Of a stretch of DNA of 64,000 bases, positions 22,012 to 33,575 are shown piece after piece. The stretch is from NCBI GenBank assembly GCA_963281255.1, contig OY725500.1, positions 2,599,184-2,663,183 on the forward strand, in the 5' to 3' direction. Position 1 is the first letter of the stretch; every line of letters begins with the position of its first letter. Both the position numbers and the translations under genes were made by a program. The DNA is from Aphrocallistes beatrix (Eukaryota; Porifera; Hexactinellida; Sceptrulophora; Aphrocallistidae). Below the pieces are notes generated by a model. It searched no databases, was not told the DNA's origin, and saw nothing but the letters and a program-made list of their open reading frames with translations.

Positions 22012-22485
22012 CTTAATGTTAAGAATTACAATTATTACTGCATATTACTATTACACCAGAGCCTGACTGGGATGCGGGCTGGCGGTGTCTTTTTTCTTTA
22101 TCTCATTATTTGATGATCTAATCAAGGCTGATAATTAGGTATTTTTGGCTACAAACATACTTAATACATTAGAGTATCAATATGCATCTCTATATGTTGA
22201 AATGCTTGTTATATTGACTGCATAATTCCATCTATGATAATAAATTCCCTGCACCTGAAATGTAGTGGGATTCTGATATCAATAATAATAACTATAACTA
22301 TATAGAAGGTACTAAATATTGATGCGGGCTGAGGAGTGAAACATGCTTCCAATTAACAGCGGCCTAATGAAATAATGCCTTACCCCGTATTCTCTCTGAT
22401 AGTTATTTTGGAGCTGAACAAATTTGCTATAATTAACAATCGCCTTTTTTGTATTTTGAATTCATGCATTATATTGTTCCTTTAG
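22012..22485. other. No gene seen before the first FDPS exon
   Basis: AT-rich sequence leading to the acceptor TTGTTCCTTTAG at 22474-22485. No other coding signal was recognised. Confidence 0.5.
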
Positions 22486-22668
22486 ATGTTAGTATTCGGT
22501 ATTTTATTTTCAAAACTTTTTAAATGTGGTTCACATACATTAGAAGGTGCCGACATCTGTCATGTAGGAAGCGAGACATTCAATAATATTTTTGATGAAC
22601 TTGTATTTGATGTTATTGCAAGTATTGAAAATGAAGTAACAAAGGATGCTGCAGATTGGATCAAAATG
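22486..22668 (+). CDS. FDPS: Farnesyl diphosphate synthase, early exon
   Basis: A 61-codon open block follows a polypyrimidine acceptor (TTGTTCCTTTAG) and ends ATCAAAATG before the donor GTTTGT at 22669. Residues FNNIFDELVFDVIASIENEV and KDAADWIKM match the N-terminal helical region of FDPS, just ahead of the substrate site. Splicing in phase 0 to 49745 gives WIKM-MIEYTVPG, with the same spacing as animal FDPS (WFKEVLEYNVPG-type). The first codon is ATG, so this may be the initiator exon, or an internal exon beginning at 22486 or at a later AG near 22541. FDPS makes C15 farnesyl diphosphate from dimethylallyl/geranyl and isopentenyl diphosphates in the mevalonate pathway. Confidence 0.85.
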
Positions 22669-22699
22669 GTTTGTATTCTATTCTTAAATTAATTTGTGT

Positions 22700-24090
22700 T
22701 TGAGTGACCTTTCTATGCGATCTAAATTCCTACCTATCTATTTACTTAACAACATATTTGTTATTTTCGCAAAGTAATAAAGGTCAAGGAGAAGAAAGTT
22801 GGTATTATTTATGTGCTTTTATACCAATTACCTTCATTGAAAATTAGTATTTGGTAGCGTGAATGATTCCAAATTAGAATACTTCGTCATAAATATGTAA
22901 GAAATTATTATAAAATCTTTTGTATATTTTCATTCATAGTCTACTTGATCTCTCCTTATAATATTTGTATCTGGCGCCATTCTATGAAACAAATAGTTTA
23001 CCTATCTTCCGAAACTTTTCTGCACAGTCTTCATTATCGAACTTTGCCCTTTTTAATGCCAATTATGTTTCGCAACTCAAAGTTCTTTACTATGTACGAC
23101 ATTGTATGTCTCTAAATATACAAAAATTTCCGCCCCGTATCTAACTTAATGAAAGAATTTCGCTCTCCTAAAAAAATACGTTCCATCTTGAGATATCTCA
23201 CTGTGTATTTATATCATAACCAAGTACTCATTGGAGATTTCTTTTTGCTATGCGTATATTAAAGCTAACTGAATTGGATGATATTTTAATTTAGATTTAA
23301 TTGGGTGCATAGGTATTTGCATTAATCTTTGATAAATAAACATGTTAAAAACCCCCTTTAATTTCAGCTAATGCTTAATTAGTTTGTCTTATCAATGAAA
23401 TGATTTAATAAACGAATTTTTCATATAGGTTTATAAAATAAGAATCATGATGCGAATAAATACCTTGTAAATAAAAGCTTAAGATTACAGATTTTAGAGC
23501 TTTAACGTGCTTCAGCGCATTTTAACTCTTTTTTGACGCAGTTTGAAGTTTTAAAATATTTTAGTCTGGGGAAACGTTAAGCGTGTCAATTTGCGCTTTG
23601 TGGGAAACACTGATTGTAACCTGCCAAAGTTTGTGGACTTCTCCCCCCGGCTGATTCCAGTCGAGTCTAGTCCTATTGTACAATTTGGTAGAACTTATTT
23701 ACTCTAACCGGACAAAAGTATTTGAAATCCTACTATTTTCCATCATAACTAGTTATAAAGTGGGTCTTTTAATTGATTAATCTCATCAAACTTTAACAGA
23801 TATTGTAATTTCGATTTCAAATTCATATTCTACACAATCGAATTACTCCGGTTTGGAGCCTTCTATTTCTATATTCATTCATAAGTTGAATTTTAATCAA
23901 TCTATGTCACTTTGTGTCACTTTTCACTCCCATTACCATTAGACATGATGACGAGGAGTGGCACAGTTTGATGAATCTTAACCTTGGAAATGAATAAATC
24001 AATAGAAGATATGTAGAATATGAATTTGAAATCGAAATTATGATATCTGTTACAATTTAATTACATTTATTCATGAATAGACCCTATTTA
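22700..24090. other. Intron sequence, no gene seen; 40-bp inverted repeat
   Basis: AT-rich. One inverted pair is visible: ACAGATATTGTAATTTCGAT and on at about 23798-23837, against its complement at about 24013-24052. This suggests a small decayed fold-back element. Nothing else was recognised. Confidence 0.45.
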
Positions 24091-24628
24091 TCCTTACTAT
24101 TAAAACTCGATTAATGTATATTTATTTATATATATATATCTCTGTAACGAATTGATTGAAGAAACTGGCGGGCACAGAAAGCTAATTTTTGGCATGTGGG
24201 AGTCTTTTGGCTATAGCTCCAGTAAGTTATGAGCTCAGACCAAAATGTCGACTCATCATGGAATTATGACGTCATTGTCACATTTTAAAAAGTTAAGCAA
24301 CACAGTTATTCGGACATAACTCAGCTATTATAGGAGGCTGAAATTTTGATAGACTATGTATACTAACATACCTCACATATGATGCGACTTTCATCAAAAA
24401 ATGATGACTCATCACTTTGTTATGACGTCATCATTACGCATCAAAAATTTTTAAATTGACAAATTTGGTGATTTTTCGAGTGATATCGATTAACACAGTA
24501 GAACAGACATATTTAGAGATGCTCTCTCCCTTATAATTAACCAATGTGACCTCAGGCGACCAAAGGGAGCCTCCGGCGGATACGAAGTGTCCGCCAGTCG
24601 CGCAGCGCAAGCAAGCGAAGCGCGCTTG
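24091..24628 (+). mobile_element. Best complete non-autonomous Helitron copy, 538 bp
   Basis: It starts A^TCCTTACTATTAAAACTCGA and ends GCGAAGCGCGCTTG^T. There is no ORF. The palindrome AAGCGCGCTT lies at the very end, and the GGCGGAxAC/GTGTCCGCC hairpin lies about 35 bases further in. Regulatory-like words are TGACGTCA at 24267-24274 and 24423-24430 and TGACTCA at 24405-24411. Autonomous partners with Rep-helicase are not in the window. Confidence 0.85.
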
Positions 24629-24744
24629 TAACTAATTATGATGGAAAATAGTAAGTATTTATAATACTTTTGTCCGATTAGAGTATGTCGGATCTAATCC
24701 AGTTTTGCAATCCTGTCGGATTTATTCAAGTCGGACCATTTCAG

Positions 24745-25589
24745 TCAACTAGTCTTCGAAGCACTTAATGCAGCAAGTTGATGCTTATGGCAGCGACAGT
24801 GCACATATATAGAGCTTGGTGCATGTAATCTAAGCCGTGTTTGAACGCCACTTCTGTGGCCCGACATAGTATTTGTAGCATCAAATCCAAGTCCGCGCAT
24901 CCTATCAAAACCGATATTTTTGGATTGAAGAAAAATGCGAAGGTAACAAGCGATCGCTTGAGCATTTATTTCCTTGCATGCAAAATACCAAGAAAATGTT
25001 CTACTGGCATATTCCCTTCGATCCAACGTGCACATACTGACAATTCCTCTTGCGATGCTACATCTGTACTTTAATCTGCCATCAATGAAAAATATGGACT
25101 AGCACTGAGACTGCTGATGATCCTCTTCTCGAGTATGTTGCTAATACTTGAGAGAAGTTTCACTATTGTGGTATATGATTCATATGTCGCATTATGTGGA
25201 CACTTTTCTCTGTGAGATTTCAGTATAACGTTCCCATTCTCAATTTGTAAAGTAATGAGGCTTTCAAATGTAGTTGAATGTGGGATATGATGCTTTACCA
25301 AGAAGTATAAGGATCGGATAGGATTTTTAATGACGTCACGGTTCTGTTTTTGTGCTGCTGCTAATTGTTCCATGACATTACCATGTTCTTCTGTTGATTG
25401 AGACATAACTTTTCTTTCAACCGCTGCTATATGCCATTCAGATTTCTCATGTTGTAATAGCAAACTTTTCGCCTTTACCCAATTGTTTATAGGTCTTTTC
25501 ACCCATGCACCTCTCGCTTGCACTGGTGGTTTACCATATACCATACAAATGGTGCACACCATACCATTTTGGGCTGAATCGTATTCCAT
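24745..25589 (-). pseudogene. hAT-related (ZNF862/ZMYM-like) transposase N-terminal half, broken
   Basis: Reading from 25589: MVCTICMVYGKPPVQ and WVKRPINNWVKAKSLL with HEKSEWH (a BED/TTF-type zinc-binding start), KHHIPHSTTF, then PYFSLMAD. A stop replaces the residue before STDVASQEELSVCARWIEG, and the frame shifts just after the following HFLGILHA. It resumes as KEINAQAIACYL and MRGLGFDATNTMSGHRSGVQ with HCRCHKHQLA. MAD-STD and GFDATNTMSG are hallmarks of the hAT-like RNase H fold. The dimerisation C-terminus is absent. Confidence 0.82.
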
Positions 25590-26529
25590 TCAAGAATATT
25601 CATTCATCCAAGTAAGATCATAAACTAAGTTATCCTTGTAGGTACGCATTGTTTTATTTTTCTAGAAGAACATGGAGTAAAAGCAATTGTACTATTCTCT
25701 GGTGGTTGTGGTTCAGACTCGGATACATTGTTGGAGTGTAAATGGATAACACATTAAAATTATACTAATAATACTATTATAATTTAACCTGCGAATTATA
25801 TATTTGGATTTATACATAATTCAGTGTGACATTTTGTGATAATTTTTTGGGGGGAAGCTGAAGTGTTTGAGGGGGAAGCTTCCCCCCCACCCCCTCCAGT
25901 AGATAGAACCCTGCCAAAGTATTCTTTGAGCGAATCTCTTGATATATTGTAAATATGAAATTCTCTGCACTACCCCGCACCCAATTTGGCACATTGTGAT
26001 TGCCGAGACTCATACAAATTTAAAATAAAATAAGATAGGAGATTGATTAAGAAATAAAAATAAATTATCCTCAAAGAATTTAGGCTGCATTTTTTTGAAT
26101 CACCCTGTATAACACTCTTTTGATGTTCTTTGTATACTTAAGGCATTCAAAATTTTGTAACTATACCTATCATGTTTTCGTAAAATTATTCATAATGGTC
26201 GTTGTGATCAAAGGTGATTATTTGAGATCTGTACAGGGAATGAAACCTGTATACGGTTTTCAGAGCCAATACATAAGCAGAACAAAGTATCACTTCCAAA
26301 TTGTGCGGCTCTACCTGCAATCCTCTTCCGAACCACTGTGGCCGCAATACACAATATTTTTGATGGATCCTGTCTAGTATGCGAAATTTGCACTCCGAAA
26401 GGTGGGACTGCTACATGATGCTTCTATGCAACTGTGCCACTTCCTACAATAAAGAATCATCATTTTAAACGGCGCCCAGGATGCATATTTAGAGGAATCA
26501 GATTATTGATGGTCTTAACCACCAGCAGG
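25590..26529. other. No gene seen
   Basis: AT-rich with a C/G-rich patch at about 25850-25905. A phrase at about 26098-26112 (ATCACCCTGTATAAC) resembles a lone Tc1-type terminal repeat. No partner was identified. Confidence 0.4.
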
Positions 26530-27019
26530 CAGGGCCGGCGACAAAATTTACGGGGCCCATAGTAAGATTTCTGGCCGGGCCCCTCCATCTCTTACCCGCT
26601 TCTCTTGACGTTTTTGCGCACCTGATTTATGAACGTAGGTTATTGAAATATTTAATAATTGAAATGGAGCAATTTCTATAATTCCATATTTTATATCGTG
26701 GTGAAGGAATTAGATTAATACAAGTAATAAGGTTTCAAACAATGGAATAAATTAATGACAATTTATTAATAACAGAATCCTTTGTTTGCTAAGTGTGATA
26801 TTGATCATAGCACAATTATTCTATTAGTGAAAACTGAAACAAAGGAATTCATATTGTGATACAAGCTTATTATGTACATACAAGACACAATTACAATGGA
26901 CATCTTAAATCCTAAAGAAACTATTACATGCCGACCTGGGGCCCCTATTTACCCCGGGTCCCCTATTTACCACGGGCCCCCCGGTTTATCCCAAGCTACC
27001 CCCCCTGTCGCCGGCCCTG
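26530..27019. mobile_element. hAT MITE with 8-bp duplication CCAGCAGG, 490 bp
   Basis: The termini CAGGGCCGGCGACA are exact inverted repeats. CCAGCAGG stands on both sides (26522-26529 and 27020-27027). The 8-bp duplication and CAGGG ends define hAT. The interior is AT-rich with G/C-rich subterminal blocks. The ORF at 26872-27126 is incidental. Confidence 0.9.
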
Positions 27020-27221
27020 CCAGCAGGAAAGACTTTACTAGCGGATGCCACTTGAAGAATAATTCAAAGGTATATCTTAGAAGCATCCCGGAAATAAGTA
27101 TAATGATACTTTTTATATGTTGGTAGACCGGTTTAAATCTCGTAGTTAAGTACTTAACATTTAGTAAAGTTCTGTATAATATCGTCAGTATTATCTCTTA
27201 TTTTATACTGAGTTTTAAGTA

Positions 27222-27630
27222 CTCCGCCTCGTGCAGATTTATAATAGGATATGCCCGGTTTGGGGCTTAAAGTTGCAAAAGGCGTGCTTCTAATATTCAA
27301 GTAGACCAATGGCTATATTTTTGAGATATTGGGGGGGGGTTATATCAGTTAATAATACACGTTAATGGGGTAAATTCTACTGGTTCGGATGTATTGGTAA
27401 AACAGTTAGGATCATTAATAATTTCATTACGAAGGCTGATCCCAACTGTTTTACCAATATCTCCGAACCAGTAGATTTTAACCCATTAAAATGTATTATT
27501 ATCTGATATAAAACCACCCCCAAAAATCCAAAAATATAGTTACTAGTCTCTTTGAATATCAGAAGCATGCCTTTTGCAAATTTATGCCTCAAACCAGATA
27601 TATCTCATTATAAATCTCCACGAGGCGGAG
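27222..27630. mobile_element. Palindromic MITE, 409 bp
   Basis: It begins CTCCGCCTCGTGCAGATTTA and ends with the inverse of CTCCGCCTCGTGGAGATTTA. The arms pair to a centre near 27425. Shared words such as TGGTAAAACAGTT recur in both arms. A half copy is at 31877-32075. No target duplication was recognised. Confidence 0.78.
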
Positions 27631-28425
27631 CCTCCCCTGCGCGACTACTAAATCTACTCCCAATTCCTTGAATTTTTTATAGTGAATATTTGGTGATAGA
27701 ACAAAACTAATGGAATAGTGTACTTCTAATTATTCGAACTTTCAAATTTTGTGGAGCACCCTAATTCATAGTTATCTACACTCTTGATTAATGTCACTTA
27801 ATTTGTTTATGCAATCTACGAATAATCCCTGGTCAATTCATAATTAATTAAATATTCGTTTTTTATGTGATTCCAGCCTGATTATTGTGTGTATATATAA
27901 ACTTAAGGACAAACCAAAATTTAATATTCACAAAAATAATTGTTAAGATTATATAATATATGTATGGATTTCCTGTTCAAATCCTGCGAAATGCTCTAAA
28001 GGGGTTTTCAAGTATGATACTTGAAAACCCCAATGTTTGATATGTGCTGGTTTTATTCGCATACAAGGTTATAATATTCGTAGCCACTACCATGCTGCCC
28101 ACGAGAGCGGTGTCAAAATATGCAGGTGAATGGATTGCCGAGACAAGTTTTGCAAACAGTTTTTGAGAATATCCCTTGATCTCACCAGTGTCTAGACGAG
28201 TTTCAAAATATAATTAGATAATCTAGTCCTCAGTTTCCTGAAAAATGTGTAATTACGTATGTGTGGAATGCTTCTTTCGAATCACCGTATGCTTATTGGT
28301 TCCAAATTCCGGGCAATCAAATATTTGATAAATTAATAGACTATTTTGATTTGTGAAAATAGGAACTTCTTGTGTGGTACATTCTTTGGAAATGTGTGAA
28401 GGTAATCGATTTTAAAAGTAATACA

Positions 28426-29790
28426 GGCATGTTTAGAGATGTTTTCCCCTTTATAATTAATCAATGTGTGCTCAGGAGCCCAAAGAACGTTTCCGGTGGA
28501 CACAAAGTGTCCGCCACCCGCGCAGCGCAAGCATGCAAAGCGCGCTTGTACAATTTCAGCCTTCTGTCTCAAAAATGGCTGAGTTTTAGTCGAAAAACTA
28601 AAATTCCTAATAATCAAAAGAGCTACAATACATCACAATTCCATGATGAGTACTCATTTTCGTCTGAAGTCAGAACTTAGTGGAGCAATAGCCATCAAAA
28701 CTCCCACATGCCAGAAATCAGCTTTCTGTGCTTGGCAATTTCGTTAATAAGGCGCCTATGCTCACATTAATTAATTATAAGGTGGATAACATCACTAAAT
28801 ACGTCTGTCTTACTCTTAAAATCAATATCACTAGAGAAATCAAAAAGTTGGTCAATTTACATTTTAATGATGACGTCATTACAGAGTGATGAGCCATCTT
28901 TTTTTTATGAAAGATGCATCATATGTGAGATGTATTAATATGCACATTTTATTAAAATATCAATATTCTATCACTTAAAATGGCTGAGTCATAGTCGAAA
29001 AACTGAAATTTCTAATTATAAAAAGGTGACAGTGAGTCGACATTTTCATCTGACGTCACTTAGTGGTGCCATGGCTAAAATACTCCTACATGTCAAAATC
29101 AATAATTGAGACACATCGGGCCCGATTTTGAGTTCCCAATTAATCGATGAAATTTAGTATTAGTTTCTATGGATAGGGGAGGGGTCATTCTGTTCCTGGA
29201 GACTTGTCCCAATTTAGCGGTTATCCCGATTAACCGGTGTCCCAATTAAGCAGAGTCAACGGTACTTTAATCTAATTTTAATAGTAAGGATATCTGTAAC
29301 GAATTGATTGAATAAAATTCCAAGGAACAGAAAGTTGATTTTTGGCAGGTGGCAGTATTTTGGCTATGGCTCCACTAAGTTCTGACTTCAGAAGAAAATG
29401 CTTTCTCATCATGGAAATAAGGCGTCATTGTCACCTTCATGATAATTAGAAACTTTAGTTTTTCGACTTCACAGCCATTTCACGTAATCGAGGGCTGAAA
29501 TTTTAATGGAATGTGTATATTAATATATTTCATATATGATACAACTATCATCAAAAATGATGACGTCATAACAGAGTGGTCAGTCATCATTTTGTGATGA
29601 TAGTTGCATCATATTTGAGATATATACACATTTCATTAAAATTTCAGGATTCCATCTCCTAAAATGTTTGATTTATAGTTGAAAACTGGAATTTCTATTT
29701 AGGAAAAAGTTACAGTTATTATTCCATGAAGATTCTACATTTTCGTCTGTAATCTTATACCTTTCGACAGTCATTTTGAATTGGCTATGT
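28426..29790. mobile_element. Cluster of Helitron fragments in both orientations
   Basis: Segments: a plus 3' end (28426-28549, with GGACACAAAGTGTCC and GCGCGCTTG); a minus segment (28550-28745); a second minus segment (28750-29100, with TGACGTCA); a decayed TA-type MITE (about 29110-29262); a minus 5' end ending TAGTAAGGA near 29290; then a plus segment that turns into minus at the TGATGACGTCATAAC palindrome (29291-29790). Repeated breakage or rolling-circle template switching could give this; I cannot decide. Confidence 0.6.
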
Positions 29791-30814
29791 CTACATTTGA
29801 ATGCTCAAGTTGTTAAGGTGCCCATTGCCTCGTAATTGACAATACAGTTAACAGCCCAAGAGTTGAAAGGTTCATTATGTATTGTAGATTTCAAACGAAG
29901 ACGATTAGAAAACTTGCATTATGCATGAGCATTGAAAAACAAGTTTTGCTTTTCCAACTATTAATTTGCCTATTTTTGTATTATTAATGGCAAATAACAC
30001 AAAATAATTTATCTTCGATCTTAACATTAATAGCATTTGTCTAACCCCTCGAAAAAATTGCTCGGTCGCCCTGTAGCATTGCTATATTTCCCCATTCACC
30101 CAAAGTAAAATTCATTTTCCTGTTAAAATACTATGTAGATTAATCCCATCATTAAGATCTCAATCACTTTTAGTATTAGTTATTTTAACTTTTAAGTGGT
30201 CCAAGTCCCGTTTCTTGATTATATTGTGGAATATCTAACATCGAGGTTAACTTAAGACAACTATCACCATCACTATCTCCATTCTTAGATATCTTACGAT
30301 CATATCAAGATCTGCATTCCCTTGATATTCCACCTTATTATCTTGTTCAACCCACCCTTAGATGAAATCTCAGCAACTAAGTCCTTAATCTGACCGCGAT
30401 TCTTCATCCAATTAATATAGAGTAACGTGTGTTTCACCTCTCTGTTGACTCCGTACTTCGATATGCACAATTTCTCCCAAAGAGAATTGCTTGCTCTCAT
30501 GTTTTCTTTATGTAATGCTGAATTTAAATATTCAAATTAATCCTACCCCAATTGGGGTAAGGCTTGACGAAAAGTAACACTCTCCGTATTATTCTTTTTT
30601 TCTCACTCGGAATTATGAAAGTAGTCAGAAGAAAAAGCGAGATGAAAAAAGCGAACGTTATGGGATATTGGAAATGCGAAAAGCGAAAAACGAAAAAGTA
30701 TGAAAACTTTAAGTTTGAATAATGTAATTATATATAATAATTAGCCTGGAATCAAATAAAAAAGGAGAAATGTCTAATTAATTAGAATTGATCAGGGATT
30801 ATGCATCGATTTTG
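29791..30814. other. No gene seen
   Basis: AT-rich, with no recognised repeat pair or coding sequence. The 66-codon minus ORF at 30300-30500 has no motif. Confidence 0.45.
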
Positions 30815-31234
30815 CAGGGATTTACTTACTACTTTTTTTTTACTTGCTACTTACTACCTTTTTATTTTTTTGGAAGAAAATAAAAGGTAGTAAGTAAATA
30901 TTCTGGATGGCGAGCAAAAAAAAAGTAGCAAGTAAATTTCGCGAACACCTTGATGAAATAGAAATGGTTAAATTATGAAAATTCTGATTCTGAAATGCTC
31001 AAATATTTCTGCAAATCGCTCGATGCGCCCTCGTTTCGGTCTTATACTGCACAATCAATAATTTCTTCTCCTCACGCCAACCGGTCAACCGGTCAAAAAA
31101 TAAGTAGCATGTAAAAAAAAAGTAGTGAGTGAGTAAAACAAAATCTAAAATGGAGGAAAAAATAAAGTAGCAAGTAAACGTTTGGCAAAAAAAAACCCGC
31201 ACAACTTTTTTTTTTGCCAGTTCTGGAATCCCTG
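30815..31234. mobile_element. hAT MITE with 8-bp duplication CGATTTTG and repeated AGTAGCAAGTAAA words
   Basis: The ends CAGGGATT are inverted and flanked by CGATTTTG at 30807-30814 and 31235-31242. Within 420 bp the word AAGTAGCAAGTAAA, or close variants, occurs at least six times in both orientations, separated by A or T runs. Such subterminal words are typical binding sites for a hAT transposase. No ORF. Confidence 0.85.
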
Positions 31235-31539
31235 CGATTTTGTACATCAATACAATTACATTTATCAAGAGCATAGATAACTATGGCTAAATAGTTAAGT
31301 TTGTCAAAATCACATCCTAGTTGGATACCAGTATGAAGTTTATGCCTATTACTATACTAGTAATACAAATTTTGGCCACCTGCCATTCAGGCAGTTTTAC
31401 GAATATAGACTCGAACATGCTCACAGGGTGCACCAAAGCTCATATTCATGTTGTTAAGATGGCTAATTGCTAGCATTCAAAGTGACTGAGTTATCCCATC
31501 AGATACGTGACAGACTCAAAGTGTTACTGCTTTCTCATC

Positions 31540-31719
31540 ATGCGGGATATTAACCATGATAAAAGTGGGACGCAAAAGAAAAGTGTTATACAGAGAATCA
31601 AAAAAAGCTCGAAATAATTGGGAAATTTTATTTAAAATCGTAACACTCGTTAAGATTTGCGCAATTGAAGAATGAAAAAGTGGGACGTCCCGCCAAAAAC
31701 GGGACAGTTGGCAAGTATT
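31540..31719. repeat. hAT-MITE-like fragment with GTCCCG words
   Basis: The right end ACGGGACAGTTGGCAAGTAT is the inverse of the start of the 48062-48265 element. Inside are GGGACGTCCCG and repeated GTGGGACG. The left end was not determined. Confidence 0.55.
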
Positions 31720-31876
31720 ATATATATACATATATTAAGGCTCCAAAAAATTTGGAAGTTTAAATCTTTGAATGCACACTATTCAAATAGTTTATCTTGA
31801 TCAATAAATATTCATCATTAAATTATCAAGCAATTTGGAGATGATTTAGTGGTCGCGCAATTTAGGCACACCCTCA

Positions 31877-32075
31877 TGCTTATTTATAATGGAATATGTC
31901 TGTTTGGGGGTTAAAGTTGCAAAATCATACTTCTGATACTCAAAGAAACTAGGAAATTTATTTTGAGATATTTGAAGGTGATTTTATATCAACTAATAAT
32001 ACATTTTCATGACCTAGAATCTACCGTTTCAGAGATATTGGTGAAAATATTGGGACCATTAACAATTTCTAGGAC
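31877..32075. repeat. Half copy of the 27222-27630 palindromic MITE
   Basis: Shares the ordered words TTATAATGGAATATG, GGTTAAAGTTGCAAAA, CTTCTGATACTCAAA, GATATTTG, ATATCAACTAATAATACAT and GAGATATTGGT with one arm of that element. Confidence 0.65.
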
Positions 32076-32272
32076 TAATTCAATCACTAAAATGAATAGA
32101 TCTGCGAGAGGATAATCGTAATCCTTTCTTTTCTAGAGTTTTCTTTCGCAGAGGTGGGAATGTTTGATATTCATTATACCATCAGGTGCCAGTGTTGGAA
32201 ATATAATTATTAGTTATGTTTTTGATGTTAGTTGATGGGTGATGAGTCTGATTACCCTATAATGTACATGTA

Positions 32273-32838
32273 CAGGGTGTTCCCTAAGTAGTGACCTAAT
32301 TTTCTTTGCAATAACCTCTTTCTGGTATTCAGAATCTAATAGTCCACCTTCCTTTTTTAGCTGAGACTTGGGGATTTGATCTATTTTATCTTGAATATTA
32401 ACAAAATATAATGCAAAGGTACCCAGAGAACAACGAACAAAGTTCATTTCCTAGTAATATGGAACAGATAAAGCATTATCAATACTCCCCGAGCTTTCAA
32501 AGAATTTATGGTAATAAAAACTGCCAGAACGATGAAGAAAATGGTTCAGATCTTTGAACAGCATGGAGCTGTTGCATCAGACCAGAATTGGGCCTCCAAA
32601 GATTGCTAGGACCCTAGTAAACACCAAAAGAATGATAACGTCTTGGTACGACTGCAGTAAATGATCCGAAATCGGGCAACCTGGATAGAGAACATCTGAA
32701 ATGGTTAGACCCCTATTGAGATGGATTATATATCTCCCAAGTGTATAATACTTAATACTGTATATCATATTAACTTGTCGTTTATCGTTTCGAAACGAGA
32801 GCAAATCAAAATTAGGTCACTACTTATGGACCACCCTG
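32273..32838. mobile_element. Decayed Tc1/mariner element or MITE, 566 bp
   Basis: Termini are CAGGGTGTTCCCTAAGTAGT and inverted CAGGGTGGTCCATAAGTAGT, followed by GACCTAATTTT in both. The left flank is TA; the right TT is probably a mutated TA. A phrase with a helix-turn-helix-like KKMVQIFEQHGAV lies near 32533. Otherwise coding sequence is lost. Confidence 0.75.
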
Positions 32839-33464
32839 TTATAAATGATGTTAGTGTTTGAGCTATAGAGTCTGATTGGTTGGTATTGTTAAGAAATATG
32901 TTGTGTGGCATGCCTATTTCTGTCTCAGATTGGTCTTAGCTGTCAAATATCTCTTCTGTCGTTCCCAAAGTTGAGGTATCCATCATCATAGGATTCCAAA
33001 CATTAATAATTTAGGTAACCAGTTAAACTTCAGACAAAGTAAATAACTATCGATGCTAATGCTACTGATGAATACACTTGATGGATGGCTCGATTTTTAC
33101 TTTGCTCACTGACGTCTCAGTATCCTTAAATACATATTCAAATATAATGAATTTATTGCATTTATTTAACTACTGATATTTCACTTGGTGTGGAATTAGT
33201 GCGTTTACGATATATTCTAGAATGGTGGATTAGTGTATTGTTTTCTTTTTGCATTAGAGTTAATTATATCAATTACTATCCGATTTACATTCCTTGTAAC
33301 CTTAATTGAGTCGATAAGTTATCAATCTTGCATTCTTTTGCGGCGATACATGATTCTTATATTTAAATTGATTACTTAATTGAGATGATTTAGTCTTCAC
33401 ATTAAATGCGTCAATAATTGTTTTAGCAAGGATTTAAACATTGTAAGGACAAGCCCACGTCGTT

Positions 33465-33575
33465 TGATTGTGCCGCGCGGCTGGCGGACACTTTTTGTCC
33501 ACCAGAGGCGTCCTTCGGACTCCTAGGCTCACATTGGTTAATTATAAGGTAAATAACATCTCTAAATAGAATACT
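33465..33575 (-). mobile_element. Helitron 3' fragment
   Basis: Minus-strand piece with GGCGGACACTTTTTGTCC, the CTCACATTGGTTAATTATAA block and ACATCTCTAAATA. The terminal GCGCGCTTG is missing. It abuts a Tc1 copy on its right. Confidence 0.7.

Noticed and set aside
26872..27126. 84-codon ORF
   Set aside because: Lies across the right end of the hAT MITE and its target duplication; proline/glycine runs come from G/C-rich terminal repeats.
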